Below are positions 41,378-50,114 of a stretch of 64,000 nucleotides of DNA, piece after piece. How positions within the stretch are numbered: the first letter of the stretch is position 1; each line of letters opens with the position of its first letter. The position numbers and the translations under genes were made by a program. The DNA comes from Clostridium sp. 1001271st1 H5 (GTDB taxonomy: Bacteria; Bacillota; Clostridia; Lachnospirales; Lachnospiraceae): positions 357,146-421,145 of the forward strand of contig NZ_SPHO01000001.1 of NCBI RefSeq assembly GCF_005845215.1, in the 5' to 3' direction. The notes under the pieces are model-generated. The model had not been told where the DNA came from. It did no database searches and worked only from the letters and a program-made list of their open reading frames with translations.

Positions 41378-44300
41378 ATGGAATCCAAACAGAAACAGCC
41401 CGGGCTGTATGAACCGCGTTTTGAGCATGACAACTGTGGCATTGGCGCCGTGGCCAATATAAAAGGCGTCAGGAGCCACCATACAGTGGACCAGGCCCTT
41501 CATATCGTTGAGAATCTGGAACACAGGGCAGGAAAGGATGCCGAGGGCAAGACAGGGGACGGCGTGGGAATCATGCTTCAGATTTCCCACGGATTTTTTA
41601 AGAAGGCAACAGAATCCCTGGGCTTCCAGATAGGAAAGGAGAGGGAGTATGGCGTGGGCATGTTCTTTTTCCCCCAGGATGAACTGATTCGCAGCCAGGC
41701 CATGAAGATGTTTGAAATCATTGTGCGCAAGGAGGGCATGACCTTCCTGGGATGGAGGGTGGTCCCCACTGCCCCCGGGATTCTCGGCAGGAAGGCCGTG
41801 GACGTGATGCCCTATATTGCCCAGGGTTTTGTGGGCAAACCCGCAGGGATGAAGGCCGGTCTGGATTTTGACAGAAAGCTTTACATTGCCCGCCGCGTAT
41901 TTGAACAGAGCAACGAGGACACCTATGTGGTATCCCTGAGCAGCAGGACCATTGTGTATAAGGGGATGTTTCTGGTGGGTGAGCTGAGAATGTTTTTTTT
42001 GGACCTTCAGGATGAAGACTACCAGTCGGCCATTGCCATTGTCCATTCCAGATTCAGCACCAACACCAATCCCAGCTGGATGAGGGCCCATCCCTACCGC
42101 TTGATTGTCCATAACGGTGAAATCAATACCATCCGCGGCAATGTGGATAAGATGGTGGCCCGGGAGGAGAACATGGAATCAGAGTATTTCAGATACGACA
42201 TGCACAAGGTGCTGCCCATCATAAACCAGGAAGGCTCAGATTCAGCCATGCTGGACAATGCCCTGGAATTCATGGTCATGAGCGGCATGGAACTGCCCCT
42301 GGCTGTCATGGTCACCATTCCTGCTCCCTGGGAAAATGACAAGTATATGGACAGTGAAATCAAGGATTTTTACCGCTATTACGCCACCATGATGGAGCCG
42401 TGGGACGGACCGGCCTCCATTCTGTTTACGGACGGCGACGTGGTGGGGGCTGTGCTGGACCGGAACGGTCTGCGTCCCTCCCGGTATTACATAACAGAGG
42501 ACGGCTATATGATACTGGCCTCTGAGGTGGGGGCCATTGACATAGACCAGAAAAAGGTGGTGAAAAAGGACCGCCTGCGCCCCGGAAAAATGCTGCTGGT
42601 GGACACAAAGCAGGGAAGGCTTATTGGTGACGATGAGCTTAAGCACTGCTATGCATCCCGCAACCCATACGGGGAATGGCTGGATTCCAACCTGTTCAAT
42701 ATAAAGGACCTTCCGGTGCCCAACAAAGGCATCCCTGCCATGAAGGACGAGGAACGGCTGAGGCTTCAGAAAACATATGGCTACACCTATGAACAGTATA
42801 AGACCATGATTCTCCCCATGGCCCTGAACGGTGCGGAGGCCGTGTCCGCCATGGGCGTGGACAGTCCCCTGGCTGTACTGTCAAAGAAGCACCAGCCCCT
42901 GTTCAACTACTTTAAGCAGCTCTTTGCCCAGGTGACCAATCCGCCCATTGATGCCATCCGGGAGGAAATCGTGACCTCCACCACAGTCTATGTGGGGGAG
43001 GAGGGCAACATACTGGAGGAGACAGCGGAGAACTGCAAAATCCTGAAAGTGGAGAACCCTATCCTGACAGAGACTGATTTGCTTAAAATCAAAAATATGA
43101 AAAAGCCTGGTTTCAAGGTGGAGGTAATTCCCATTACCTACTACAAGAATACATCCCTGGAAAAGGCCATTGACCGTCTGTTTCTGGAAGTGGACCGGGC
43201 CCACAAGGACGGCGCCAACATCATCATTCTCTCAGACAGGGATATTGATGAAAACCATGTGCCCATTCCATCCCTGCTGGCTGTGTCGGCTCTACAGCAG
43301 TACCTGGTAAGGACCAAGAAGCGCACCGGCGTGGCCCTGATACTGGAGAGCGGCGAGCCAAGGGAGGTTCACCATTTTGCTGCCCTGCTGGGTTACGGGG
43401 CCTGTGCCGTCAATCCCTATCTGGCCCATGAGTCCATCCGCTCCCTGATTGCCTCCGGTATGCTGGATAAGGACTATTACGCGGCTGTCTGCGACTACGA
43501 CCTGGCTGTGCTCCACGGCATTGTGAAGATTGCCTCTAAAATGGGCATCTCCACCATCCAGTCCTACCAGGGAGCCCAGATTTTTGAGGCCATCGGCATC
43601 TCAAAGGATGTGGTGGATAAATATTTTACGGATACGGTGAGCCGGGTGGGCGGCATTACCTTAAAGGACATAGCCAATGACGTGGATGTGCTTCACTCCG
43701 CTGCCTTTGACCCTCTAGGTCTGGATGTGGATTTGACCCTGGAAAGCGTGGGCAGCCACAAGTCACGCTCCGGCGAGGAGGACCACCTTTATAATCCGCT
43801 GACCATCCACCTTCTCCAGGAGGCGGCCAGAACAGGCAGTTATGACATCTTCAAACAATATACGGCCCAGGTTGACCGGGAGGATAAGTTGTACCACCTG
43901 CGCTCCCTGATGGATTTTAATTTCCCTGAGGACGGAGGCATTCCCCTGGACCAGGTGGAAAGCGTGGAATCCATTGTAAGGAGGTTTAAGACAGGGGCCA
44001 TGTCCTACGGCTCTATCTCCCAGGAGGCACATGAATGCCTTGCCATTGCCATGAACCGGATTCACGGTAAATCCAATACAGGGGAGGGCGGCGAGAGCCT
44101 GGACCGCCTGGTTCCTGGACCCGGGGGGAACAACCGCTGTTCCGCCATCAAGCAGGTGGCTTCCGGCCGCTTCGGAGTCACCAGCCGCTATCTGGTAAGC
44201 GCCCAGGAGATTCAGATAAAGATGGCCCAGGGTGCAAAGCCGGGGGAAGGGGGCCAGCTGCCCGGGGGCAAGGTTTATCCGTGGGTGGCAAAGACCAGGC

Positions 44301-45919
44301 ATTCCACCACAGGCGTCAGCCTTATATCGCCGCCGCCCCATCATGACATCTATTCCATTGAGGACCTGGCCCAGCTCATATATGATTTAAAAAATTCCAA
44401 TACCAGGGCCAGGATATCCGTCAAGCTGGTATCAGAGGCCGGGGTGGGCACTGTGGCTGCGGGCGTGGCCAAAGCGGGCGCCCAGGTAATCCTGATTTCA
44501 GCCTATGACGGAGGAACAGGGGCAGCGCCCAGGAATTCCATTTACAATGCAGGCCTTCCGTGGGAGCTGGGAGTGGCGGAGGCCCATCAGACCCTGATTA
44601 TGAACGGGCTTCGGGACAAGGTGATACTGGAGACAGACGGAAAGCTTATGACCGGAAGGGACGTGGCCATGGCCTGTATGCTGGGAGCGGAAGAATTCGG
44701 ATTTGCCACGGCGCCCCTGGTGACTCTGGGCTGTGTGATGATGCGTGTCTGCAATCTGGACACCTGTCCCATGGGCATTGCCACCCAGAATCCGGAACTG
44801 AGGAAACGCTTCAGAGGAAAACCGGAGTATGTGGTGAACTTCATGGAATTCATAGCAGAGGAGCTGCGGGAATACATGGCAAGGCTGGGCGTGCGCACCC
44901 TGGATGAGCTGGTGGGCCGCACGGACCTTCTTAAGAGACGGGAGGACCTTCCCTCTGGCCGGGCCGGCGGGGTGGATTTAAGCAGAATACTGGATAACCC
45001 CTATGAAGGCCAGAGGGTGGCCGGCTACAACGGAAAACAGGCGTTTGATTTCCAGCTGGAGGACACCATGGATGAGCAGGTGTTTTTGCGGAAATTCAAA
45101 AGCGCCCTTGCCAGCGGCCAGAAAAAGAGTCTGCAGGTGGAGGTGTCCAATGTAAACCGGACCCTGGGAACCATATTTGGCTCTGAGATAACCAGAAAAT
45201 ACCCGGAAGGTCTGCCGGATGATACATTTACCGTCAGCTGCAGCGGAAGCGGCGGACAGAGCTTTGGAGCGTTTATCCCAAGGGGGTTGACCCTGGAGCT
45301 GGCAGGTGATTCCAATGATTATTTCGGCAAGGGACTTTCCGGCGGCAGACTGGTGGTGTATCCCCCAAAAGGCGTGCCGTTTAAAGCCGAGGATAATATC
45401 ATAATCGGCAATGTGGCCCTGTATGGAGCCACCAGCGGAAAGGCTTTCATAAACGGAATCGCAGGTGAACGCTTCTGCGTCCGCAACTCAGGCGCTACCG
45501 CTGTGGCGGAGGGCGTGGGGGACCACGGCTGTGAGTACATGACAGGCGGCTGCGTGGTGGTGCTGGGCGCCACGGGCAAGAACTTCGGAGCCGGCATGAG
45601 CGGAGGCATCGCCTATGTGCTGGACGAGGACCGCAGTTTTTACAAGCGTCTCAACAAGGAGCTGGTATCCTTTGAGGAGGTGACTAACAAGTATGATGTA
45701 TTGGAACTGAAAGGCCTGATTGAAGAACATGTGGCCTGCACCAACTCTCTGAAAGGCAGGCGGATTCTGGACCATTTCAGCCAATACCTGCCCAGGTTCA
45801 AGAAGGTTGTTCCCCATGATTACCGGCGCATGATGAATGCCATTGTGCAGATGGAGGAAAAGGGACTGAACAGCGAACAGGCGCAGATTGAGGCATTTTA
45901 CGCCAATCTAAGAGGTTAA
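41378..45919 (+). CDS. gltB: Glutamate synthase, large subunit
   Basis: A 1513-residue GltB, which with GltD turns glutamine and 2-oxoglutarate into two glutamates. A short propeptide (1-19) is expected to be cleaved before C20 in DNCGIGAVA, the N-terminal nucleophile of the glutaminase domain (~20-430). The central and FMN-binding synthase domains follow. The 3Fe-4S cysteines lie in CVMMRVCNLDTCPMG (~1118-1130). The C-terminal GXGXG beta-helix occupies ~1250-1490. ATG 41378 has AAAGGAAG upstream; ATG 41354 is an alternative. It is followed 14 nt later by gltD. Confidence 0.96.
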   Translation: MESKQKQPGLYEPRFEHDNCGIGAVANIKGVRSHHTVDQALHIVENLEHRAGKDAEGKTGDGVGIMLQISHGFFKKATESLGFQIGKEREYGVGMFFFPQDELIRSQAMKMFEIIVRKEGMTFLGWRVVPTAPGILGRKAVDVMPYIAQGFVGKPAGMKAGLDFDRKLYIARRVFEQSNEDTYVVSLSSRTIVYKGMFLVGELRMFFLDLQDEDYQSAIAIVHSRFSTNTNPSWMRAHPYRLIVHNGEINTIRGNVDKMVAREENMESEYFRYDMHKVLPIINQEGSDSAMLDNALEFMVMSGMELPLAVMVTIPAPWENDKYMDSEIKDFYRYYATMMEPWDGPASILFTDGDVVGAVLDRNGLRPSRYYITEDGYMILASEVGAIDIDQKKVVKKDRLRPGKMLLVDTKQGRLIGDDELKHCYASRNPYGEWLDSNLFNIKDLPVPNKGIPAMKDEERLRLQKTYGYTYEQYKTMILPMALNGAEAVSAMGVDSPLAVLSKKHQPLFNYFKQLFAQVTNPPIDAIREEIVTSTTVYVGEEGNILEETAENCKILKVENPILTETDLLKIKNMKKPGFKVEVIPITYYKNTSLEKAIDRLFLEVDRAHKDGANIIILSDRDIDENHVPIPSLLAVSALQQYLVRTKKRTGVALILESGEPREVHHFAALLGYGACAVNPYLAHESIRSLIASGMLDKDYYAAVCDYDLAVLHGIVKIASKMGISTIQSYQGAQIFEAIGISKDVVDKYFTDTVSRVGGITLKDIANDVDVLHSAAFDPLGLDVDLTLESVGSHKSRSGEEDHLYNPLTIHLLQEAARTGSYDIFKQYTAQVDREDKLYHLRSLMDFNFPEDGGIPLDQVESVESIVRRFKTGAMSYGSISQEAHECLAIAMNRIHGKSNTGEGGESLDRLVPGPGGNNRCSAIKQVASGRFGVTSRYLVSAQEIQIKMAQGAKPGEGGQLPGGKVYPWVAKTRHSTTGVSLISPPPHHDIYSIEDLAQLIYDLKNSNTRARISVKLVSEAGVGTVAAGVAKAGAQVILISAYDGGTGAAPRNSIYNAGLPWELGVAEAHQTLIMNGLRDKVILETDGKLMTGRDVAMACMLGAEEFGFATAPLVTLGCVMMRVCNLDTCPMGIATQNPELRKRFRGKPEYVVNFMEFIAEELREYMARLGVRTLDELVGRTDLLKRREDLPSGRAGGVDLSRILDNPYEGQRVAGYNGKQAFDFQLEDTMDEQVFLRKFKSALASGQKKSLQVEVSNVNRTLGTIFGSEITRKYPEGLPDDTFTVSCSGSGGQSFGAFIPRGLTLELAGDSNDYFGKGLSGGRLVVYPPKGVPFKAEDNIIIGNVALYGATSGKAFINGIAGERFCVRNSGATAVAEGVGDHGCEYMTGGCVVVLGATGKNFGAGMSGGIAYVLDEDRSFYKRLNKELVSFEEVTNKYDVLELKGLIEEHVACTNSLKGRRILDHFSQYLPRFKKVVPHDYRRMMNAIVQMEEKGLNSEQAQIEAFYANLRG

Positions 45920-45933
45920 GGAGGCAGAACACC

Positions 45934-47421
45934 ATGGGTAAAGCAACAGGATTTTTAGAATATGAGAGAGAAACGGGAAGGGGGGCGGCTCCCAAGGAAC
46001 GGATAAAAAACTGGAATGAGTTCCATACACCCTTAAGCGAACAGGAGCAGCGGCGCCAGGGAGCCAGGTGTATGGACTGCGGCGTGCCCTTTTGCCAGTC
46101 CGGCATGATGATTGGCGGGATGGTCAGCGGATGCCCCCTGCATAACCTGGTGCCGGAATGGAATGACCTGGTATATAACGGAAACTGGAAACAGGCATAC
46201 TTCAGGCTTAAGAAAACCAACAGCTTCCCGGAGTTCACCTCCAGGGTATGCCCTGCGCCCTGCGAGGCGGCCTGTACCTGCAGCCTGTACGGGGATGCGG
46301 TAACTGTCAGGGAAAACGAGAGGGCCATCATTGAAAAGGCATATGAAAGCGGATATGCCCTTCCCAATCCGCCCTCCATCCGCACCGGCAAACGGGTGGC
46401 TGTCATAGGCTCAGGCCCCGCCGGGCTGGCTGCTGCGGACCAGCTGAACAAACGGGGGCACAGCGTCACCGTGTTTGAGCGGAGCGACCGTGTGGGAGGT
46501 CTGTTAATGTACGGCATCCCCAATATGAAGCTGGAAAAATGGGTCATTGACCGCAAGGCGGATGTGATGAAGAGGGAAGGCGTTGTCTTTGTGACGGGAG
46601 CAGATGTGGGAAGGAATTACAGGGTCAATAAAATCCGGAAGGAATTTGACCGCATCATCCTGGCCTGCGGGGCTTCCAACCCAAGGGATATCGATGTGCC
46701 GGGCAGGGACAGCGCAGGCATTTACTTTGCAGTGGATTTTCTGAAGGCAACCACCAAAAGCCTGTTGGATTCCGGACTGGAGGATGGAGGCTTTATATCG
46801 GCAAAGGATAAGCATGTGCTGGTAATCGGGGGCGGGGACACTGGAAACGACTGTGTAGGCACATCCATCCGGCACGGCTGCGCCTCAGTCACCCAGCTGG
46901 AGATGATGCCCAAGCCGCCCGCGGAACGGGCGGAGAACAACACCTGGCCGGAATGGCCCAGAATCCACAAGACAGATTACGGCCAGGAGGAAGCCATAAG
47001 CGTATTCGGTTCAGACCCCAGGCAGTACCAGACCACCGTGAAGGAATTCATAAAGGATGGGGAAGGCAGGGTGTGCAAGGCCGTCATCATCAGCCTGGAA
47101 CCCAGGAAAGACGAGGAAACCGGCCGTACTGTTATGGCAGCCGTGGAAGGCAGCGAGCGCGAACTTCCCGCCGACCTGGTACTCATAGCCGCCGGCTTCA
47201 CAGGCGCCCAGTCCTATGTAGCGGAAGCCTTCGGAGCAGACCTGGACGCCAGGACCAATGTAGCCACAGAACCAGGAGCCTACCGCACCAGCGCAGACCA
47301 GGTATTCACAGCCGGCGACATGCACCGTGGCCAGTCCCTGGTGGTATGGGCCATACAAGAAGGCCGGGAAGCCGCCAAAGCCGTAGACAGGGATATGATG
47401 GGGTATACAAACCTGGCCTAG
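45934..47421 (+). CDS. gltD: Glutamate synthase, small subunit
   Basis: A 495-residue GltD, the NAD(P)H-oxidising flavoprotein subunit. The N-terminal region has the 4Fe-4S cysteines CMDCGVPFC…CPLHN and CPAPCEAAC. FAD binding is by VIGSGPAGLAAADQL (~157) and NAD(P)H binding by VIGGGDTGNDCVG. It passes electrons to GltB, encoded 14 nt upstream. The last ~200 codons use noticeably more C-ending and A-ending codons in repeated ACC/GCC patterns, which may just reflect local composition. A very long hairpin follows its stop. Confidence 0.95.
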   Translation: MGKATGFLEYERETGRGAAPKERIKNWNEFHTPLSEQEQRRQGARCMDCGVPFCQSGMMIGGMVSGCPLHNLVPEWNDLVYNGNWKQAYFRLKKTNSFPEFTSRVCPAPCEAACTCSLYGDAVTVRENERAIIEKAYESGYALPNPPSIRTGKRVAVIGSGPAGLAAADQLNKRGHSVTVFERSDRVGGLLMYGIPNMKLEKWVIDRKADVMKREGVVFVTGADVGRNYRVNKIRKEFDRIILACGASNPRDIDVPGRDSAGIYFAVDFLKATTKSLLDSGLEDGGFISAKDKHVLVIGGGDTGNDCVGTSIRHGCASVTQLEMMPKPPAERAENNTWPEWPRIHKTDYGQEEAISVFGSDPRQYQTTVKEFIKDGEGRVCKAVIISLEPRKDEETGRTVMAAVEGSERELPADLVLIAAGFTGAQSYVAEAFGADLDARTNVATEPGAYRTSADQVFTAGDMHRGQSLVVWAIQEGREAAKAVDRDMMGYTNLA

Positions 47422-47427
47422 CTACAA

Positions 47428-47558
47428 GCAGTGCGCATAGGGACGCGAAAGGCGGGGAAGGCAAGCTCGCTTACCTTCCCCGCCTTTCGCGTCCCTATGC
47501 ATACGGCGCCAGCCGTCCATCTTGAAGGAGCGCAGCGGATTCAAGATGGCAGCACTGC
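47428..47558. repeat. Nested inverted-repeat element with cloverleaf-like folding
   Basis: GCAGTGC (47428-47434) pairs with GCACTGC (47552-47558) and encloses three hairpins. The first is a perfect 27-bp stem, 47435-47461 with 47474-47500. The second is ACGGC with GCCGT around 47503-47516. The third is a perfect 10-bp stem, CCATCTTGAA with TTCAAGATGG (47517-47549). No T-tract follows, so it is not a standard terminator. Related in style to the element at 53905-54112. Confidence 0.7.
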
Positions 47559-48051
47559 GGACTCATGAAAGCGACAAAGCATATTTGACAACGGCATCCC
47601 TCTTATCCTCCCCTCCCGCCATACACAAAGAAACAGTACCGAAACTAAGGAACAGAGAGAACCGGATAATCTGTTTCAGCGGATTATCCGGAGTCAGGTT
47701 ATAAAAGAGGAGATAGAGCGCCGTTCTGGCGAGAAGCCCGCTGGACTGGATATAGTCGATATCCAGACACTATGAAAAAGCGGAAGAATATGTTAGAGTA
47801 GAGCAATCAGAACATCTCAGACAATATCAGAGTATCTTGGACCATAACCTCCCGCCGCATACCAATCCCACCAAAGGCATACCGCAGAAAACAGCAGCCG
47901 GAAAGCCACCTAAAACCCGCCTAAAACCCGCCTAAAGCCCCAGTATCCCGCCGTAAACCCGCCGTAAACCCGCCGCAAGCCAGTGCGTATCCCGCCGTAA
48001 AACCGCCAGAGACACTTACTGATAATATCAGAAAAATCCACACAGTTTCTA
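47559..48051. other. Gene-free region with hairpins and 11-bp repeats
   Basis: No gene is supported here. Perfect hairpins occur at 47662-47691 (10-bp stem, CCGGATAATC with its complement) and 47746-47766 (8-bp stem). Between 47907 and 48009 there are degenerate 11-bp tandem units, three of the type GCCTAAAACCC and then several of the type CCCGCCGTAAA. The function is unknown; it could be the remains of a mobile element or a structured RNA. Confidence 0.55.
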
Positions 48052-48081
48052 TTTGACGTCAATAGTCAAAAACTGTATAAT
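48052..48081 (+). promoter_or_regulatory. Sigma-A promoter with overlapping inverted repeat (DUF5721-like gene)
   Basis: TTGACG (48053-48058), a 17-nt spacer and TATAAT (48076-48081). TTTGAC (48052-48057) and GTCAAA (48065-48070) form an inverted repeat across the -35, a possible operator. Confidence 0.65.
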
Positions 48082-48130
48082 TGAGTAAGAATTTGGAAAC
48101 CTGTGGTGCAGCCCAGGGCAGGAGAAGGTT

Positions 48131-48622
48131 ATGATTGCATTAAAAGTAGAGGATGTAAAGACATTTACATCCAAACTGTTCCTGAAGGAAGACTTTGACA
48201 GCTTCCTGGTTAAGGAAGTAAACATTGTCACCTATAACAATTTTACCATCGACGGACACATCAGGCAGGGATATTATACGGACGAGGAGCTTAAGGATAA
48301 CCGGATTGAAGCCTTTTCTTCCTGGAAAGTGCTCCGCCCTGTATGCTTTTCACTGATTAAAGGCAAAAAGCTGCCGGGGAGCTTCCATATTGTCCTGCTG
48401 CTTCCTCCTTCGGACACAGAGAAATTCGCATCCGCATCCGGAAGCGGGATGAGCGGTGACCAGATACAGGGACTTTATCTGAATATCCGTTACGAAGACG
48501 GAGCATTATATTGTGTGACGGGAACTTCTCTGAACTTTTTCACCATGGACAAGACGCTTGAAAACGAGTGGGATAAGTCAGTGGCCAAGTTCATGCGTTC
48601 CCATGAGATAGTATGTACCTAA
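48131..48622 (+). CDS. DUF5721 family protein
   Basis: A 163-residue soluble protein without signal peptide or membrane helix. It begins MIALKVEDVKTFTSKLFLKEDFDSFLV and has alternating beta strands through the centre. I associate this pattern with DUF5721, a Lachnospiraceae family of unknown function, from memory only. AGGAGAAGG precedes the start. It has a good promoter and lies upstream of the second RpoD-type sigma factor, with a large hairpin between them, so the two may share a transcript. Confidence 0.65.
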   Translation: MIALKVEDVKTFTSKLFLKEDFDSFLVKEVNIVTYNNFTIDGHIRQGYYTDEELKDNRIEAFSSWKVLRPVCFSLIKGKKLPGSFHIVLLLPPSDTEKFASASGSGMSGDQIQGLYLNIRYEDGALYCVTGTSLNFFTMDKTLENEWDKSVAKFMRSHEIVCT

Positions 48623-48643
48623 CGTGCCGGCAGACCCAATAAC

Positions 48644-48700
48644 GGTACTGTGCTGCGTAAGCCCCCCTGTGTCAAAGTGGGATTTACGCAATACAGTACC
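48644..48700 (+). promoter_or_regulatory. Large hairpin in the leader of the second sigma factor gene
   Basis: GGTACTGT (48644-48651) pairs with ACAGTACC (48693-48700) and GCGTAA (48655-48660) with TTACGC (48684-48689), separated by a symmetric 3x3 internal loop. An inner CCC/GGG pairing is possible. No T-tract follows, so it is more likely a processing or control element than a terminator. Confidence 0.5.
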
Positions 48701-48739
48701 TGTATTTAGTATGTCCCAGGAGAAGGGGGAGGATAACAA

Positions 48740-49963
48740 ATGGATAAAATGGAATTGTCTAAGAGGCTGGAGCAGCTGGTCAGTGAGGCGGCTTCCAGGG
48801 AAGGGCGCTTGGAGATGACCCAGGTACTGGACCATTTCCGGGATGTGCAGATGACACCGGAGGAAATGGAGGACGTCTACCTGAAGCTGGAGCGCAGAGG
48901 CGTCCACATTCAGGCTCCTGAGGAACCGGAAGAGGATTTGCCGGAAGGGGACTTCCTTTTAGATGATGATGCAGGGCTGGAACAGCCGTCTCTGGTTCAG
49001 GAGGAGTTCCGTTGGGGAAGGGACCGCCTGGACCCGGATGAGATGCCGGACAGCGGCAGCATGGGGGCCGGCGGGGAAGAGGATGAAGAGGAAGAATACG
49101 ACGGATATGGACAGGAACAGCTTTTGGAAGGCGTGTCCACAGCAGACCCTATCCGTGAATACTTAAAAGAAATCGGCTCCATACCACTGCTCACTCCGGA
49201 GGAGGAATCAGACCTTGCAAGACGTAAGTCGGAAGGCGATGCGGAAGCAGGACGCAAGCTGGTGGAAGCCAACCTGCGTCTGGTGGTCAGCATTGCCAAA
49301 CGGTATACGGGAAGAGGCATGAGTTTTCTGGACCTGGTCCAGGAGGGAAACCTGGGGTTAATGAAAGCCGTGGAGAAATTTGATTATGCCAAGGGCTACC
49401 GGCTCAGTACCTATGCCACCTGGTGGGTGAAGCAGTCCATCACCCGGTCCCTGGCAGACCAGTCCAGGACCATCCGCCTTCCGGTCCATATGGTGGAGGC
49501 GGTGAATAAAATCCGCCGGGCGCAGCGCAGCCTGTCTGTGAAGCTGGGGCGTGAGCCGTCCATGGAGGAAGTGGCTGAGGAAGTGAACCTGTCCGAGAAG
49601 CGGGTGGCTGAGCTGATTCAGGCTTCGGGGGATACCGTATCCCTGGAAACACCGGTAGGTGATGAGGAAGGCTCCAATCTGGGAGATTTTGTGGCGGACG
49701 ATGCCAACGCCTCCACAGAGGATAAGGCGGAGAGCTTTCTTCTGCGGGAAGAGATTGACAGTATGCTTCAGGGACTGAACCCCAGGGAGCGCGAGGTCAT
49801 TATTCTGCGCTTTGGCCTGGAAACAGGACATCCCCTGACCCTGGAGGAAGTGGGGAAACGGTTTAACGTAACCAGGGAGCGCATCCGCCAGATTGAGACA
49901 GCGGCTCTCAGGAAGCTTCGCAATCCTTCCAAAAGCAAAAAAATCAGGGATTTTCTCCCATAA
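48740..49963 (+). CDS. Second RpoD-type (sigma-70) RNA polymerase sigma factor
   Basis: A 407-residue sigma-70 factor with all regions of a primary sigma: an acidic N-terminal segment (~45-130), region 2 with [24 protein letters not shown] and [24 protein letters not shown], region 3, and region 4 with [28 protein letters not shown]. The DNA-contact residues match those of the factor at 38875 almost exactly, so it should read similar promoters. The acidic N-terminal part differs most. GGGGGAGG lies 7 nt before the start. It lies directly upstream of the CIRCE-htpG unit. A group 1 duplicate or group 2 factor active in a particular growth phase is likely. Confidence 0.92.
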   Translation: MDKMELSKRLEQLVSEAASREGRLEMTQVLDHFRDVQMTPEEMEDVYLKLERRGVHIQAPEEPEEDLPEGDFLLDDDAGLEQPSLVQEEFRWGRDRLDPDEMPDSGSMGAGGEEDEEEEYDGYGQEQLLEGVSTADPIREYLKEIGSIPLLTPEEESDLARRKSEGDAEAGRKLVEANLRLVVSIAKRYTGRGMSFLDLVQEGNLGLMKAVEKFDYAKGYRLSTYATWWVKQSITRSLADQSRTIRLPVHMVEAVNKIRRAQRSLSVKLGREPSMEEVAEEVNLSEKRVAELIQASGDTVSLETPVGDEEGSNLGDFVADDANASTEDKAESFLLREEIDSMLQGLNPREREVIILRFGLETGHPLTLEEVGKRFNVTRERIRQIETAALRKLRNPSKSKKIRDFLP

Positions 49964-49984
49964 AGAGGTAAAACAGTCAAATTA

Positions 49985-50011
49985 TTAGCACTCAACAAAA
50001 ATGAGTGCTAA
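49985..50011 (+). promoter_or_regulatory. CIRCE element (HrcA operator), also a likely terminator
   Basis: TTAGCACTC (49985-49993), 9 nt, GAGTGCTAA (50003-50011): a perfect match to the CIRCE consensus bound by the heat-shock repressor HrcA. The same inverted repeat is followed by TTTTTT, so in RNA from the sigma factor gene it would form a terminator. Confidence 0.92.
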
Positions 50012-50018
50012 TTTTTTA

Positions 50019-50047
50019 TTGACATTTCATGCGTCTCGTACTAAAAT
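50019..50047 (+). promoter_or_regulatory. Sigma-A promoter of htpG
   Basis: TTGACA (50019-50024), a 17-nt spacer and TAAAAT (50042-50047), immediately downstream of CIRCE and 67 nt before htpG. Confidence 0.8.
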
Positions 50048-50114
50048 GTAGTTTGTGAGTAAACATTGCAAAACATGAAGAACTATTATTATATAAGAAA
50101 GAGGCGGATGAAAG

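Noticed and set aside
47435-47500. 27-bp hairpin as a normal terminator of gltD
   Set aside because: No T-tract follows and the stem is far longer than usual; kept instead as part of a repeat element.
47907-48009. CRISPR array
   Set aside because: Units are only about 11 bp, directly adjacent, without unique spacers or cas genes.
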